Origin: Pseudoalteromonas rubra
GTDB taxonomy: Bacteria > Pseudomonadota > Gammaproteobacteria > Enterobacterales > Alteromonadaceae
Reading direction: 5' to 3'
Assembly: GCF_001482385.1 (NCBI RefSeq)
Contig: NZ_CP013612.1
Location: 1,054,001 to 1,118,000, forward strand
DNA: 64,000 nucleotides
The notes under the pieces were generated by a model. The model was given only the letters and a program-made list of their open reading frames with translations. It ran no database searches and had not been told where the DNA came from. The translations under genes were made by a program, and so were the position numbers. Positions within the stretch are counted from its first letter, which is position 1. Each line of letters starts with the position of its first letter. Positions 1 to 11,500 of this stretch are shown here, piece after piece.

Positions 1-3000
1 TTAAATACCGTACTTTCGCAACTGGCAGCATTGACCCCAGCTGAATTGTCAGCCAAACCCAATACGTTGAAACTGCTGTCCGACACTGAGCGTCAACAAC
101 AACTGCTGGATTGGAACGACACAGCGTTGGATTACTCACGCGAGCGCTGTGTGCACGAACTGTTTGAGCAGCAAGCCAAAGCCACGCCAGATGCCATTGC
201 GTTGCGCTTTGACGGGCGTATCATGAATTATGACACGCTCAACACTAAGGCCAACCAATTGGCCCACTATCTGCGCACTGAGCATGCGATTGGCCCGGAC
301 GCATTAGTTGGCTTATGCACAGAGCGATCATTTGAAATGGTGATTGGTATCTGGGGCATTCTCAAGGCCGGCGGCGCTTATGTGCCACTGGATCCGGAAT
401 TGCCATCAGGTCGGTTGAACTATTTGGTGGAGGATGCCAGCGCCAGAGTGGTGCTGAGCACACAAGGGATCATTGAACAAGTATCGCTGGGCGATGCGGC
501 GGTCATTGCACTGGACAACTTCGACTTCGACGCCTATTCGGGCTCGAATATTCCGGTTAACGACATTGGCCTGACGGCACAGCATTTGGCGTACACTATT
601 TACACCTCGGGCTCGACGGGTAAACCCAAAGGCGTGTTACTCGAACATCAGGCGTTGCATAACCGCATCGACTGGATGGACAATGAGTACGGATGTAAGC
701 CGCAGGATAAAATCTTACAAAAAACCCCCTACAGCTTTGATGTCTCGGTATGGGAGTTTGTCTGGCCCATGCTTAAAGGGGCCGAGCTGGTGATTGCCAA
801 ACCGGGCGGACACAAAGATCCGGCTTACCTTAATGAGCTGATTGTCGCAACCGGTGTGACCAAACTGCACTTTGTGCCTTCCATGCTGGGCGTGATGCTG
901 GAACATGGCGACCTGGCCACATGCAGTTCAATTGAGCAGGTATTTTGTAGTGGTGAAGCCTTACAAATCAGTCATGTTGAGCAATTTAAGGCGCTATTAC
1001 CTACCGCGCAGTTGCATAATCTCTATGGCCCGACAGAAGCGGCCATCGACGTTAGCTACTGGGATTGCGCGATGCCCCACGGCAGCAGCATCCCCATTGG
1101 CAAACCTATCCAGAATATTCAGTTATACATACTGGACGATACGCTTGATTTGTTGCCACAGGGCGCGTGCGGTGAGTTACACATTGGCGGTGAGGGCCTG
1201 GCAAGAGGTTACCACAATCGCACTGAGCTGACCGAAGAGCGCTTTATTGACAACCCGTTCTATCCGCAAAGCGCCAGTAAACGCCTGTATAAAACCGGTG
1301 ATTTGGTGCGTTTTCGTGAAGACGGTAACATCGAATACATGGGTCGCCTGGACCATCAGGTCAAGATCCGGGGGCAGCGTATTGAGCTGGGTGAAATCGA
1401 ATATCACATTGGTGAACACGAACAGGTTGATTCAGCGCTGGTGATGGCACTAAGTGATGACAAAGGCAATCAGCGACTGGTGGCCTATGTTAAGCCCAGC
1501 TGTGAGTTGACGGATGAAGCACAGCAAACCCTGATCGCCTCGGTGCAAAATCAGCTGAGTGAGTCGCTGGCCGATTACATGGTGCCATCGAGTTTCGTGG
1601 TACTTAACGAATGGCCACAAACGCCAAACGGCAAAATTGACCGTAAAGCACTGCCGGTACCGCAAAGTTTGGGCTATGAAGTTGAATACCTCGCCCCGGT
1701 TACTGAGCAGGAACACGCCCTGGCAGCGCTATGTGCTGAGCTGTTAAATCTTGAACCGACTGAAGTCAGCATGGCGGCCAACTTCTTCGAATTGGGCGGT
1801 CACTCTCTGATGGTGATGGAGCTGGTTAGCCGGTTGAAAAAGCAAGGACTGAGTACGTCGGTACAGGCACTGTTTAACGCTCGAGGGCTGGGTGAGATGG
1901 CTAAAACCATCACAGACGCCACCCATCATAGCGAGCCTGAGTTACCGCAAAATGGCATCCCTGCACAATGTACCCAGATCACGCCAGATATGGTGACGCT
2001 AACCGCTTTGACTCAGAGCGAGCTGGATACACTAAGTGAGCGTGTTCCGGGTGGGGCCGCTAATATTGCGGATATCTATCCGCTGGCACCTTTACAGGAA
2101 AGCATATTCCTGGTTCACAGTGCGACGGAAAAATCCGACCCCTATGTCACCACCATCACGCTGGAGTTTGACAGCGAAGCTCAGATCGACAGTTTCGTTG
2201 CGCGCTTTAATCAAATCATTGCACGTTACGACGTGCTGCGCACTATGGTGGCCTGGCGCGAGTGTCAAGCCCCTTTACAGGTGGTACTGCGTCATTGTGA
2301 GCTGTTACCAATCTGGTTGTCGTTCTCTGGTCAGACGGATGCCCGGGCAAAACTCGATGCCTATGTTGCCGAGGGCGTACATCGAATGGATCTGGAGCTG
2401 GCACCTTTGGTGCAGCTGGAATTGGCTCATGATCCGGCCACGGATACCTACTGTGGGGTGCTCAAAGAGCATCATATTTTGCTCGATCACATCTCCGTTG
2501 AAATGATTATGGGTGAGCTCACCATGGATGAGCAAACTTTCGCACAGCTGCCTGATGCCTTGCCTTATCGACAGTTTATTGCCCAGACGCTACATAATGC
2601 GGAGCAACTGGATAGTCGTAAATACTTTACCGAACAGCTGGGGGATATTGAGACACCGTGCCATCCGTTTGGGCTGGACAGCACCCGCGCTGATGATTTG
2701 CACTGCAATGAGTTACACCGTGAACTGAGCCAGCAACTATCTTCGCAGATCCGCACCCAGATGCAGCAACGTGGTATGAGTCCGGCGGCATTTTTCCATC
2801 TGGCCTGGGCCATGGTGGTGTCGGCCTGTAGTCAGAGCCGGGATGTGGTATTTGGTACTGTGTTGTCGGGCAGAATGAGTGGCCAGCAGGGCATAGAGCA
2901 GATGATGGGGATGATGATTAATACCCTGCCTCTGCGTGTAAATCTGGCAGATGAAGCGGCGGATACTTTATTACAGCAGGTCGATCAGGCCCTGCTCGGG

Positions 3001-6000
3001 TTGATGCCGTATGAGCAGGCGTCGCTAACCGAAGCGCAGGCATGCAGTGGTGTCAGTGCACAAACGCCTTTATTTAGCGCCATTTTCAATTATCGTCATT
3101 CCCGCCTGGCAGAAGCGCCAGCGCAAGGGGGCGCACAGGCCACCGCTGCTAAAGAGCGTACTAACTATCCATTTAATTTATGTGTGGATGACTGGGGCAA
3201 GGCGTTTTCCTTCAACCTGCAAGTTGACCGCTCAGTCGACATAAACGCAATAGGCGAGTATGTAACGTGCGCCATTGAACAGTTGCTGCGTGCGTTGCTT
3301 GATGAGTCTGACACTCCGGTGGCAAAACTCAGTGTCCTGAACGAAGCACAACAAGATGCGCTGATGCGCGCGAATGTATCACACGCCGTCGACACAGACC
3401 CAACAAGCAGCATTCAGGCTCGGTTTGAAAGTCAGGCAGCCAAATTTGGCGAGCGCACCGCGCTGGTGTATCAGCAAGAGTCGCTGACTTATCGCGAACT
3501 GAACGCGCGGGCCAATGCGCTGGCACACTATCTTATCGAAGCACACGATATCCGCCCGGATACACTGGTAGGTCTTTGCGTGGGGCGTGGGGTCAACATG
3601 ATTGTGGGCATATTGGCTATTCTCAAAGCCGGTGGTGCGTACGTTCCGCTTGATCCTAACTATCCACAAGAACGCCTCGACTTTATCTGTCAGGATGCGG
3701 GCGTTGCGCTGGTGCTGAGCGAAGATCAGGTGGCTGATGCGCTGGCACTTCAAGACACGCCCATTATCGACCTGAATAAGCTGGTATTAGCGGGTTACAG
3801 CACGGATAACGTGCAGTTAACGACGCATACATCGGACAATCTGGCCTATGTGATTTACACCTCGGGCTCTACGGGTAGACCAAAGGGGGTGTTACAAACG
3901 CACCGCAATGTCGGTCGCCTGTTTGATGTGACTCAGCCCGATTTTAACTTTAGTGAAGACGACTGCTGGTGTGTGTTCCACTCCTTTGCCTTCGATTTCA
4001 GTGTCTGGGAGATCTGGGGCGCCCTGCTGTTTGGTGGCAAACTGCTGATGCCAAGCCTGGATGAAGTTAAGGACAGTCAATTGTTTGTGGCTTTGTGTCA
4101 GCGCAACGCCCTGACTATTCTCAACCAGACGCCGAGTGCCTTTAAACAACTCACCGAATATCTGGTGACGGCACAACAGGCCTTACCTTCGTTGCGCAGC
4201 ATCGTATTTGGTGGTGAAGGACTCACGCCAAGTCATGTTAGCCAGTGGTGGACGCACTTTGCACAGCAGCCGACTGAGCTCATTAACATGTATGGGATCA
4301 CAGAAACCACGGTGCATGTGACCTATAAACGTATAGAACCCAATGCGCCGATCAACATTGGCAGACCGCTGCGCGACCAGCACATCGTACTGCTCGATGA
4401 TGCACTAAAGCTGGTACCTGATGGGTGTGCGGGCGAAATCTATGTCGGTGGTGCAGGTCTCGCCCTCGGCTATCTTAACCGCGAAGCACTCAGTGCTGAG
4501 CGATTTATTGACAATCCATTCGACACCCATCGTTACCCCTGGCTTGGGGAGCGTTTGTATCGTGCGGGCGATTTGGCCCGTTATGACGAAAACGGCGAGC
4601 TACATTATCTGGGTCGTCAGGACGATCAGGTTAAAATTCGCGGTCACCGTATTGAGCTGGGCGAAGTGGAAAATCGCATTGCTGAGCTGGCAATGGTTGA
4701 CTCTGCTTTGGTACGGGCTATGCCACTGGCAGATGACACGCTGCAACTGGTCGCGTATGTGAAAGGTGCAGAAGCCAGTACAGATGAGACCTGGCTAAGC
4801 CAATTAAAAGCAGCGCTTGGTGAGCAATTACCTGCTTATATGTTGCCGGGCGCCATTGTTACCGTGACTCAGTGGCCACTGACTGCCAATGGTAAAGTCG
4901 ACAGACGTGCGCTGCCTGCGCCGGACGCTGGACTGGGTGAGCAGACGTACGTTGCGCCGCGCAATGACACTGAATACACCCTGGTTGGGATCTGGGCGGA
5001 CTTGCTTAAACTGGAGCATGGTCAGGTCAGTGTAGAGGCCAACTTCTTCGAGTTGGGCGGACATTCTCTGTTGCTGATGAAACTGCTGGCCGGGATCCGA
5101 ACTCAGCTGGAATGCGAGCTGAGTGTTAAGGATATCTTTGCTGCAACGACAATCGCACAGCAGGCTGAACGTGTTGCACAGCAAACTGATGTTGTGGTGC
5201 AGCCACCCATTGTGGCGCAGCCGCGTGAAGACAATGCACACCTGCCACTGTCGTTTGCTCAGCAACGTTTGTGGTTTATCGACAAGCTCAATGGCAGAAG
5301 TGCTGAGTACAACATGCCGGTGGCCTTTGATGTGGATGGCGTATTAGATTTGGATGCCGCCCAGGCTGCGTTGAATAGCCTGGTGGCGCGCCATGAAGCG
5401 TTGCGCACGGTCTATCTGGAGCAGGACGCCGAGCCGGTTCAGCTGATCCGCAGCCATGGCGAGCTGACCCTGACTTTGCAGGATTTAAGTGAGCTGAGCG
5501 AACGCGCCAAAACAGATCGGCTTAACCAGCTGCTGAGCGAAGATGCGCTGACGCCGTTTAAACTGGACAGCGATTTGATGCTCCGCGCTCAGTATGTCTT
5601 GCTTAATTATGCCGAACATAACCAACCTCAGCGTGGCGTACTGGCATTTAATATGCACCACATTGCTTCGGATGGTTGGTCGGTGGAGTTGCTGTCTAAC
5701 GAGTTTATGGCACTCTACGAAGCGGCCGTCTCTGGCACTGAGGCTGCATTACCACCGTTGGCTATCCAATATGCCGACTATGCAATCTGGCAGCGCGACT
5801 GGCTGAGTAACGCGCAAGGCGGTGCCAAAGCACTGGAAACGCAACTCAATTACTGGCGCGAAACTCTGAGCGATGCACCGGCCGTGCATGGTCTGCAACT
5901 GGATAAGCCGCGTCCGGAAGAAAAAGCATTCAGTGCCAAAGGTTTCACCAGCTTGTTACCAGGTACGCTGAGTCAGGGAATTAGGAGCTTTGCAGAAGCG

Positions 6001-8523
6001 GCCCGGATCACGCCATTTATGCTGGTGCACAGCGCGCTGGCTTATGTGTTGTCGCGCCACAGCAATCAGCACGATATTGTGATTGGTACACCAGTGGCGA
6101 ATCGTGCGCAACCAGAAGTGGCTGGCCTCATCGGTTATTTTGCCAATACGCTGGTGCTGAGAGTCAATACTCGTCATCATAATTTGGGCGATTACCTTGA
6201 GCACGTCAAAGAGGCTCATATTGGTGCCCAGTCACATCAGGATGTGCCGTTTGAACAGTTGGTAGATGCCTTACAAATTCCACGCTCTACAGCCTATAGC
6301 CCGGTGTTTCAGATCATGCTGACTACCAATTCGGAATTTGCGCTGGCAGACAGGCCTGGGCATGAGCTGGCAGGGCTGGAGTTCACCCCCAGGCTGCCAC
6401 AGGCCTGTACCACCAAGTTTGATATCGAAATTAACATAGACCTGGACGATGCCGGGCTGACCGTTAATTGGTTGTACGATACTGCTCTATTTAGCGAGCA
6501 GCACATTGTAGCGCTGGATAAACACCTCCAGGGCGTACTCAGGTATCTGGCGCGCCTTACTCAGGCGCAGCTGGCCAATCCGCTGGATACGCTGCCACTG
6601 CTGTCAGAGCAGGAGCGTTATGAGCAATTACAGCAGTGGAATGACACGGCCCGGGATTATACCCGTGAGGTGTGTGTTCATGAGCTGTTTGAGCAGCAAG
6701 TTGCTCGCGCACCTCAGGCGACGGCGCTGCGTTTTGGCACACAGACAATGAGCTATGAAACGCTCAACAGCAAAGCCAATCAGCTGGCCCACTATCTGCG
6801 CAGCGAACACGGCGTGGGTGCGGATTCACTGGTCGGGCTGTGTGTGGAACGCTCATTTGAAATGGTCATCGGGATCTGGGGTATTCTCAAAGCCGGCGGT
6901 GCGTATGTGCCACTGGATCCGGAGCTGCCCAGTGCCAGACTGGCATATCTGGTGGAAGATGCCCAAGCCAGCGTCGTGCTGAGTACCCAAGAGGTCGCTG
7001 CACGTGTCGCTTTGGGCGAAGCGCAGGTTGTTGAGCTTGATGGCTTTGACTACGGTGCCCACAGTGATACAAACATCGCGGTGAGCGATATGGGTCTCAG
7101 TGCAAGTAATCTGGCATATACCATTTATACCTCAGGCTCCACTGGCATGCCAAAAGGCGTATTGCTTGAACATCAGGCGCTGCATAACCGCATCGACTGG
7201 ATGGACAAAGAGTACGGCTGTGGACCCCACGACAAGATATTACAAAAAACGCCTTACAGCTTTGATGTGTCGGTATGGGAATTTGTCTGGCCCATGCTCA
7301 AAGGGGCTGAATTGGTGATTGCCAAGCCAGGTGGCCACAAAGACCCGGATTACCTGAGTGACCTAATCGTCGAAACAGGGATCACTAAGCTGCACTTTGT
7401 ACCCTCTATGCTGGGCGTGATGCTGGAGCATGGTGACCTGAGTCGTTGTACTTCAATTAAACAGGTATTCTGCAGTGGTGAAGCATTGCAGATAAGCCAT
7501 GTCGAGCAGTTCCGGACCGTGTTACCTTCTGCGCAGCTGCACAATCTTTATGGTCCAACTGAAGCGGCCATCGACGTCAGCTACTGGGATTGTTCACAGC
7601 CTTATGGCAGCAGTGTGCCCATTGGCAAGCCAATTCAGAATATCCGGCTCTATGTGCTGGATGACGCACTCAACCTGTTACCACAGGGCGCATGCGGCGA
7701 ATTACATATTGGCGGGGATGGTCTGGCGCGTGGCTATCACAATCGCGCAGATCTGACCGAAGAGCGCTTTATTGCTAACCCATTCTATGATGACAGCGAA
7801 GCGGGTAGCAGCCAGCGACTCTACAAAACAGGTGATCTGGTGCGTTATCGCAATGACGGCGTCATCGAGTATATGGGCCGTATAGACCATCAGGTGAAGA
7901 TCCGCGGGTTGCGTATCGAACTGGGCGAAATTGAGTATCACATCGGTGAGCACAGTGAAGTGGACTCAGCCTTGGTGATGGCGCTCGATGACACGCAAGG
8001 CAATCAGCACCTGGTGGCCTATGTGAAGCCGCATACACTGGGCGATGAAGCGTCTCAGCAGGTACTGATCGACGCTATCAAGTCACAACTTGGTGACGCC
8101 CTGGTTGAGTATATGATCCCAACCAGCTTTGTATTGCTGGATGAATGGCCACAAACCCCGAACGGCAAAATTGATCGCAAAGCGTTACCTGCCCCGGAGC
8201 ATGCCGGATTGGGCGGCGAGTACATTGCGCCACAAACCGATACGGAGTTGGCTTTGGTGGCTATCTGGTCTCAGGTGCTGGGTCTGGATGAAGGGCAAAT
8301 CAGTACCCAGGCGAGCTTCTTCTCTCTGGGCGGTCAGTCTCTACTGGTGATTAAGTTGATGAAAGACATTGAAAGCCGGTTTGACTGCACACTGACTATC
8401 AAACAGTTATTTAAGTACACCTCGGTGGCTGAGCAAGCCGTGCAGCTCGATGAACTGCTGGCCGCTAAAGCACTAAAAGCTAAGTTAGAACAATCAGATA
8501 ATGTAGAAAGGATTGTGTTTTAA
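1..8523 (+). CDS. NRPS, three adenylation modules (5' partial)
   Basis: Large nonribosomal peptide synthetase. The reading frame is open to base 1 and begins in the tail of a condensation (C) domain, so the true start lies upstream. Domain order: C end, A1 (~130-1690), carrier T1 (GGHSL near 1795), dual-type C (YPLAPLQ near 2077, HHILLDH near 2470), A2 (~3420-4920), T2 (near 5055), standard C (HHIASDG near 5655), A3 (~6670-8200), T3 (GGQSL near 8330). Aligning the A-domain pockets with GrsA by eye gives DVWHFSLID for A1 and A3 (serine type) and DFWNVGMVH for A2 (threonine type). The protein ends in a short hydrophobic tail (VERIVF) that may be a docking motif for the next enzyme, whose ATG overlaps this stop (TAATG). 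The NRPS class is certain. Substrates are inferences from known codes. The product is unknown. Confidence 0.95.
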   Translation, partial: LNTVLSQLAALTPAELSAKPNTLKLLSDTERQQQLLDWNDTALDYSRERCVHELFEQQAKATPDAIALRFDGRIMNYDTLNTKANQLAHYLRTEHAIGPDALVGLCTERSFEMVIGIWGILKAGGAYVPLDPELPSGRLNYLVEDASARVVLSTQGIIEQVSLGDAAVIALDNFDFDAYSGSNIPVNDIGLTAQHLAYTIYTSGSTGKPKGVLLEHQALHNRIDWMDNEYGCKPQDKILQKTPYSFDVSVWEFVWPMLKGAELVIAKPGGHKDPAYLNELIVATGVTKLHFVPSMLGVMLEHGDLATCSSIEQVFCSGEALQISHVEQFKALLPTAQLHNLYGPTEAAIDVSYWDCAMPHGSSIPIGKPIQNIQLYILDDTLDLLPQGACGELHIGGEGLARGYHNRTELTEERFIDNPFYPQSASKRLYKTGDLVRFREDGNIEYMGRLDHQVKIRGQRIELGEIEYHIGEHEQVDSALVMALSDDKGNQRLVAYVKPSCELTDEAQQTLIASVQNQLSESLADYMVPSSFVVLNEWPQTPNGKIDRKALPVPQSLGYEVEYLAPVTEQEHALAALCAELLNLEPTEVSMAANFFELGGHSLMVMELVSRLKKQGLSTSVQALFNARGLGEMAKTITDATHHSEPELPQNGIPAQCTQITPDMVTLTALTQSELDTLSERVPGGAANIADIYPLAPLQESIFLVHSATEKSDPYVTTITLEFDSEAQIDSFVARFNQIIARYDVLRTMVAWRECQAPLQVVLRHCELLPIWLSFSGQTDARAKLDAYVAEGVHRMDLELAPLVQLELAHDPATDTYCGVLKEHHILLDHISVEMIMGELTMDEQTFAQLPDALPYRQFIAQTLHNAEQLDSRKYFTEQLGDIETPCHPFGLDSTRADDLHCNELHRELSQQLSSQIRTQMQQRGMSPAAFFHLAWAMVVSACSQSRDVVFGTVLSGRMSGQQGIEQMMGMMINTLPLRVNLADEAADTLLQQVDQALLGLMPYEQASLTEAQACSGVSAQTPLFSAIFNYRHSRLAEAPAQGGAQATAAKERTNYPFNLCVDDWGKAFSFNLQVDRSVDINAIGEYVTCAIEQLLRALLDESDTPVAKLSVLNEAQQDALMRANVSHAVDTDPTSSIQARFESQAAKFGERTALVYQQESLTYRELNARANALAHYLIEAHDIRPDTLVGLCVGRGVNMIVGILAILKAGGAYVPLDPNYPQERLDFICQDAGVALVLSEDQVADALALQDTPIIDLNKLVLAGYSTDNVQLTTHTSDNLAYVIYTSGSTGRPKGVLQTHRNVGRLFDVTQPDFNFSEDDCWCVFHSFAFDFSVWEIWGALLFGGKLLMPSLDEVKDSQLFVALCQRNALTILNQTPSAFKQLTEYLVTAQQALPSLRSIVFGGEGLTPSHVSQWWTHFAQQPTELINMYGITETTVHVTYKRIEPNAPINIGRPLRDQHIVLLDDALKLVPDGCAGEIYVGGAGLALGYLNREALSAERFIDNPFDTHRYPWLGERLYRAGDLARYDENGELHYLGRQDDQVKIRGHRIELGEVENRIAELAMVDSALVRAMPLADDTLQLVAYVKGAEASTDETWLSQLKAALGEQLPAYMLPGAIVTVTQWPLTANGKVDRRALPAPDAGLGEQTYVAPRNDTEYTLVGIWADLLKLEHGQVSVEANFFELGGHSLLLMKLLAGIRTQLECELSVKDIFAATTIAQQAERVAQQTDVVVQPPIVAQPREDNAHLPLSFAQQRLWFIDKLNGRSAEYNMPVAFDVDGVLDLDAAQAALNSLVARHEALRTVYLEQDAEPVQLIRSHGELTLTLQDLSELSERAKTDRLNQLLSEDALTPFKLDSDLMLRAQYVLLNYAEHNQPQRGVLAFNMHHIASDGWSVELLSNEFMALYEAAVSGTEAALPPLAIQYADYAIWQRDWLSNAQGGAKALETQLNYWRETLSDAPAVHGLQLDKPRPEEKAFSAKGFTSLLPGTLSQGIRSFAEAARITPFMLVHSALAYVLSRHSNQHDIVIGTPVANRAQPEVAGLIGYFANTLVLRVNTRHHNLGDYLEHVKEAHIGAQSHQDVPFEQLVDALQIPRSTAYSPVFQIMLTTNSEFALADRPGHELAGLEFTPRLPQACTTKFDIEINIDLDDAGLTVNWLYDTALFSEQHIVALDKHLQGVLRYLARLTQAQLANPLDTLPLLSEQERYEQLQQWNDTARDYTREVCVHELFEQQVARAPQATALRFGTQTMSYETLNSKANQLAHYLRSEHGVGADSLVGLCVERSFEMVIGIWGILKAGGAYVPLDPELPSARLAYLVEDAQASVVLSTQEVAARVALGEAQVVELDGFDYGAHSDTNIAVSDMGLSASNLAYTIYTSGSTGMPKGVLLEHQALHNRIDWMDKEYGCGPHDKILQKTPYSFDVSVWEFVWPMLKGAELVIAKPGGHKDPDYLSDLIVETGITKLHFVPSMLGVMLEHGDLSRCTSIKQVFCSGEALQISHVEQFRTVLPSAQLHNLYGPTEAAIDVSYWDCSQPYGSSVPIGKPIQNIRLYVLDDALNLLPQGACGELHIGGDGLARGYHNRADLTEERFIANPFYDDSEAGSSQRLYKTGDLVRYRNDGVIEYMGRIDHQVKIRGLRIELGEIEYHIGEHSEVDSALVMALDDTQGNQHLVAYVKPHTLGDEASQQVLIDAIKSQLGDALVEYMIPTSFVLLDEWPQTPNGKIDRKALPAPEHAGLGGEYIAPQTDTELALVAIWSQVLGLDEGQISTQASFFSLGGQSLLVIKLMKDIESRFDCTLTIKQLFKYTSVAEQAVQLDELLAAKALKAKLEQSDNVERIVF

Positions 8524-11500
8524 TGAAACCGCAACAGTTAGTAAGTCTGCTTCAGGACAAGTTGATTTTGGTGAGTGTCTCTGACGGGTCGCTCGTAGTC
8601 GAAGCTGAAAAGGGCGCAGTCACCGCAGAGATAGCGCAGCTGATCAGAGATAATAAAACACAATTGCTGGCTTATTTGAGTGACAGCGAAGCACAACCTA
8701 AGCGCGAGGCCGTTACGCCGCGCGCTGAACAATATCAGACCTTAGCACCGCTGTCGTTTTCACAGCGCCGCTTATGGTTTATCGACCAGCTGCAACAGGG
8801 CTCGGCACAATATAATATGCCAGCCCTGATGACAGTCACTGGGGAGCTGGATCTGGCCGTGGCTGAGCGTGCCTGTCAGGCCATTATCCGCCGTCATGAA
8901 ATACTTCGCACTGTGGTGGTTGATGGTGAAAACGGAGCCCGGCAGCATATTCGTGATGAGGTGACGTTTGCTATCGCCCACAGTGATTTGACCACGCTAG
9001 AGGCAAGTGCTCGTGTGGCGCAGCTCGAAGCCCTGATTGATGAGGAGCTGAATACCCCGTTTGATCTGACTCAGGATGTGATGATGCGGGCACGTTATAT
9101 TTTGCTTGCGGATCCGGGGAGCGCGCAGCAAGACGGGGTGTTGCTGTTCAATATGCATCATATTGCGTCTGATGGCTGGTCAATTGAATTGCTCAGTCAG
9201 GAGTTTCTGACTTTATACCGTGCGTTTGCACAAGGGGCAGAGGATCCTTTGCCTGAACTGGCGATTCAGTACGCTGATTATGCGCTGTGGCAGCAAACCT
9301 GGTTGCAGGAAAACGTACTGGAATCACAATTATCATACTGGCAGGAAACATTGGCCGATGCGCCCTCGGTCCATAGCCTGCCGCTGAAACAAGCGCGCCC
9401 GGAAGAAAAGCAAAGTGCTGCCGGGTGTCAGAGTTTCAGTCTTAACAGTACGCTAAGTCAGCAGCTCACAACCGTGGCACAGCGTAATGAGATGTCGCCC
9501 TTTATGCTGGTACACAGTGCGTTGAGCTGGGTGCTGGCACAACACAGTAATCAGCAGGATATTCTGATCGGCACACCGGTTGCCAACCGATTGCAAAGCG
9601 AACTGGAGCCGCTGATCGGCTTTTTCGTTAATAATCTGGTACTCAGAACTCAGACGCAACATGCTACGCTTGGTGACTATTTTGCTCATGTGCGTGAAGT
9701 GCATCGGGACGCGCAGGACAATCAGGATGTACCATTTGAGCAGTTAGTCGAGCGTTTGAATGTCGAGCGCAGCCTGTCGCACGATCCGCTGTTTCAGATC
9801 ATGTTGTCCATGGACAGTGACTTTGGGGTGAGCGATCAGTCTGATGTTGGGCTGGACGGACTGCGCTTTGGGCAGTACGAGCGCGAGATTGTGTCGCTGA
9901 AGTACGACATAGATATCGACATTACCCCACAGGACGGAGGCTATGTACTGCGCTGGACTTATGATCTGGCGTTGTTTGATGCCGACTATATTGCAACTCT
10001 GAACCGTCATCTGATCCGGGCAATACATCTGTTCAGTAACAGCTTTGCCAGTACAGCCCTGGCTCAATTGAGTTTGATGGACACACAAGAGCAACAGGCC
10101 TATCTGGCAGATTTATGTGGGCCGAGCGTGGCATTGTCTGCGATGCCGGTGCACCAGCTCATTGAAACACGCGCCGTACAAAGCGACGCGCGTATTGTCG
10201 TCAAGAGCCATGAGGGCACACTGACTTATCAGCAGTTGAACGAACGCGCCAATCAGCTGGCACATTACTTACGCGCCGAGCATCAGGTGGGCCCGAATAC
10301 CCTGGTGGGTCTGTGTGTGGGCCGCTCGCTGGAAATGATGGTGGCGGTGCTTGCTATCCTTAAAGCAGGCGGGGCCTATGTGCCGCTGGACCCGGATTAT
10401 CCGCAGGAGCGTTTAGCGTATATGGTCGAAGACACCGGCTTGTCTGTGGTGCTGACTCAGCAAAAAGTCGCCGGGATCCTGAATGACTTTAACGTCACGG
10501 CTGTGCCGCTGGATAACGCCAGCCAGTTTGCAAACTATCCAGTCAGTAACCCGGATGTGGCGCTGACCCCGGATAATCTGGCCTATGTGATGTACACCTC
10601 GGGCTCAACCGGTAACCCCAAAGGCGTGATGATAAGCCATCATAACCTGATCAACTTTGCCGCTAACTGTGAGCAGCGCTACGAAATCACCGAAGCCGAC
10701 AACGTGTTGCAGTTCTCAACTATGAACTTCGATATTTTCGTCGAGGAATGGCTGGCGACTTTGACGCAGGGCGCTACCCTGGTGCTGCGCGATGAAGAGG
10801 TGTCGCTGAGCCGCGAGGCCTTTATCGCCTTCTGTGACAACCATGCCATCAGTGTGGCCAGCCTGCCAACGGCGTTCTGGCATATGCTGGCGCTGAGCGA
10901 AGCAGAGCTTGAATCTCTGGCATTGCGACTGGTGATTGTCGGCGGTGAAGCACTGGACAAACACTCGGTGGCTTCCCTTAAACCGGGCTTTGTGCTGCTC
11001 AATACCTATGGTCCGACTGAGACCACAGTCACCACATCTGGCTATGCCATCAGCGGCGGTTACGATGACCCGCGTGCGGTGCCTATTGGCCGCGCCAACG
11101 TCAATACTGCGACTCTGGTGCTCAGCGAGCAGCTGACGTTATGTCCGCCGGGCGTGGTGGGCGAGCTGTATGTCAGTGGTCAGTGTCTGGCCAGTGGTTA
11201 TCTGCATCAAAGCGAACTCACCGCCGAGCGCTTTATTGATAACCCGTATTTTGATCCGGCCAACCCCGCGCTGAGCGCTCGGTTGTATAAAACAGGTGAT
11301 TTAGTGCGGATCGGCGCAGACGGTGAAATCGAGTTTGTCGGACGCAGCGATGATCAGGTCAAGATCCGTGGTTTCCGGGTCGAACTGGGTGAGATAGAAA
11401 CCCAGCTGATGAGTCATGAACGGATTGAATCTGCGGTGGTACTAGCCGAGGCCGCTACTCTTGATGGTACGAACAGGGGTGGTAAGGTGCTGCGTGCTTT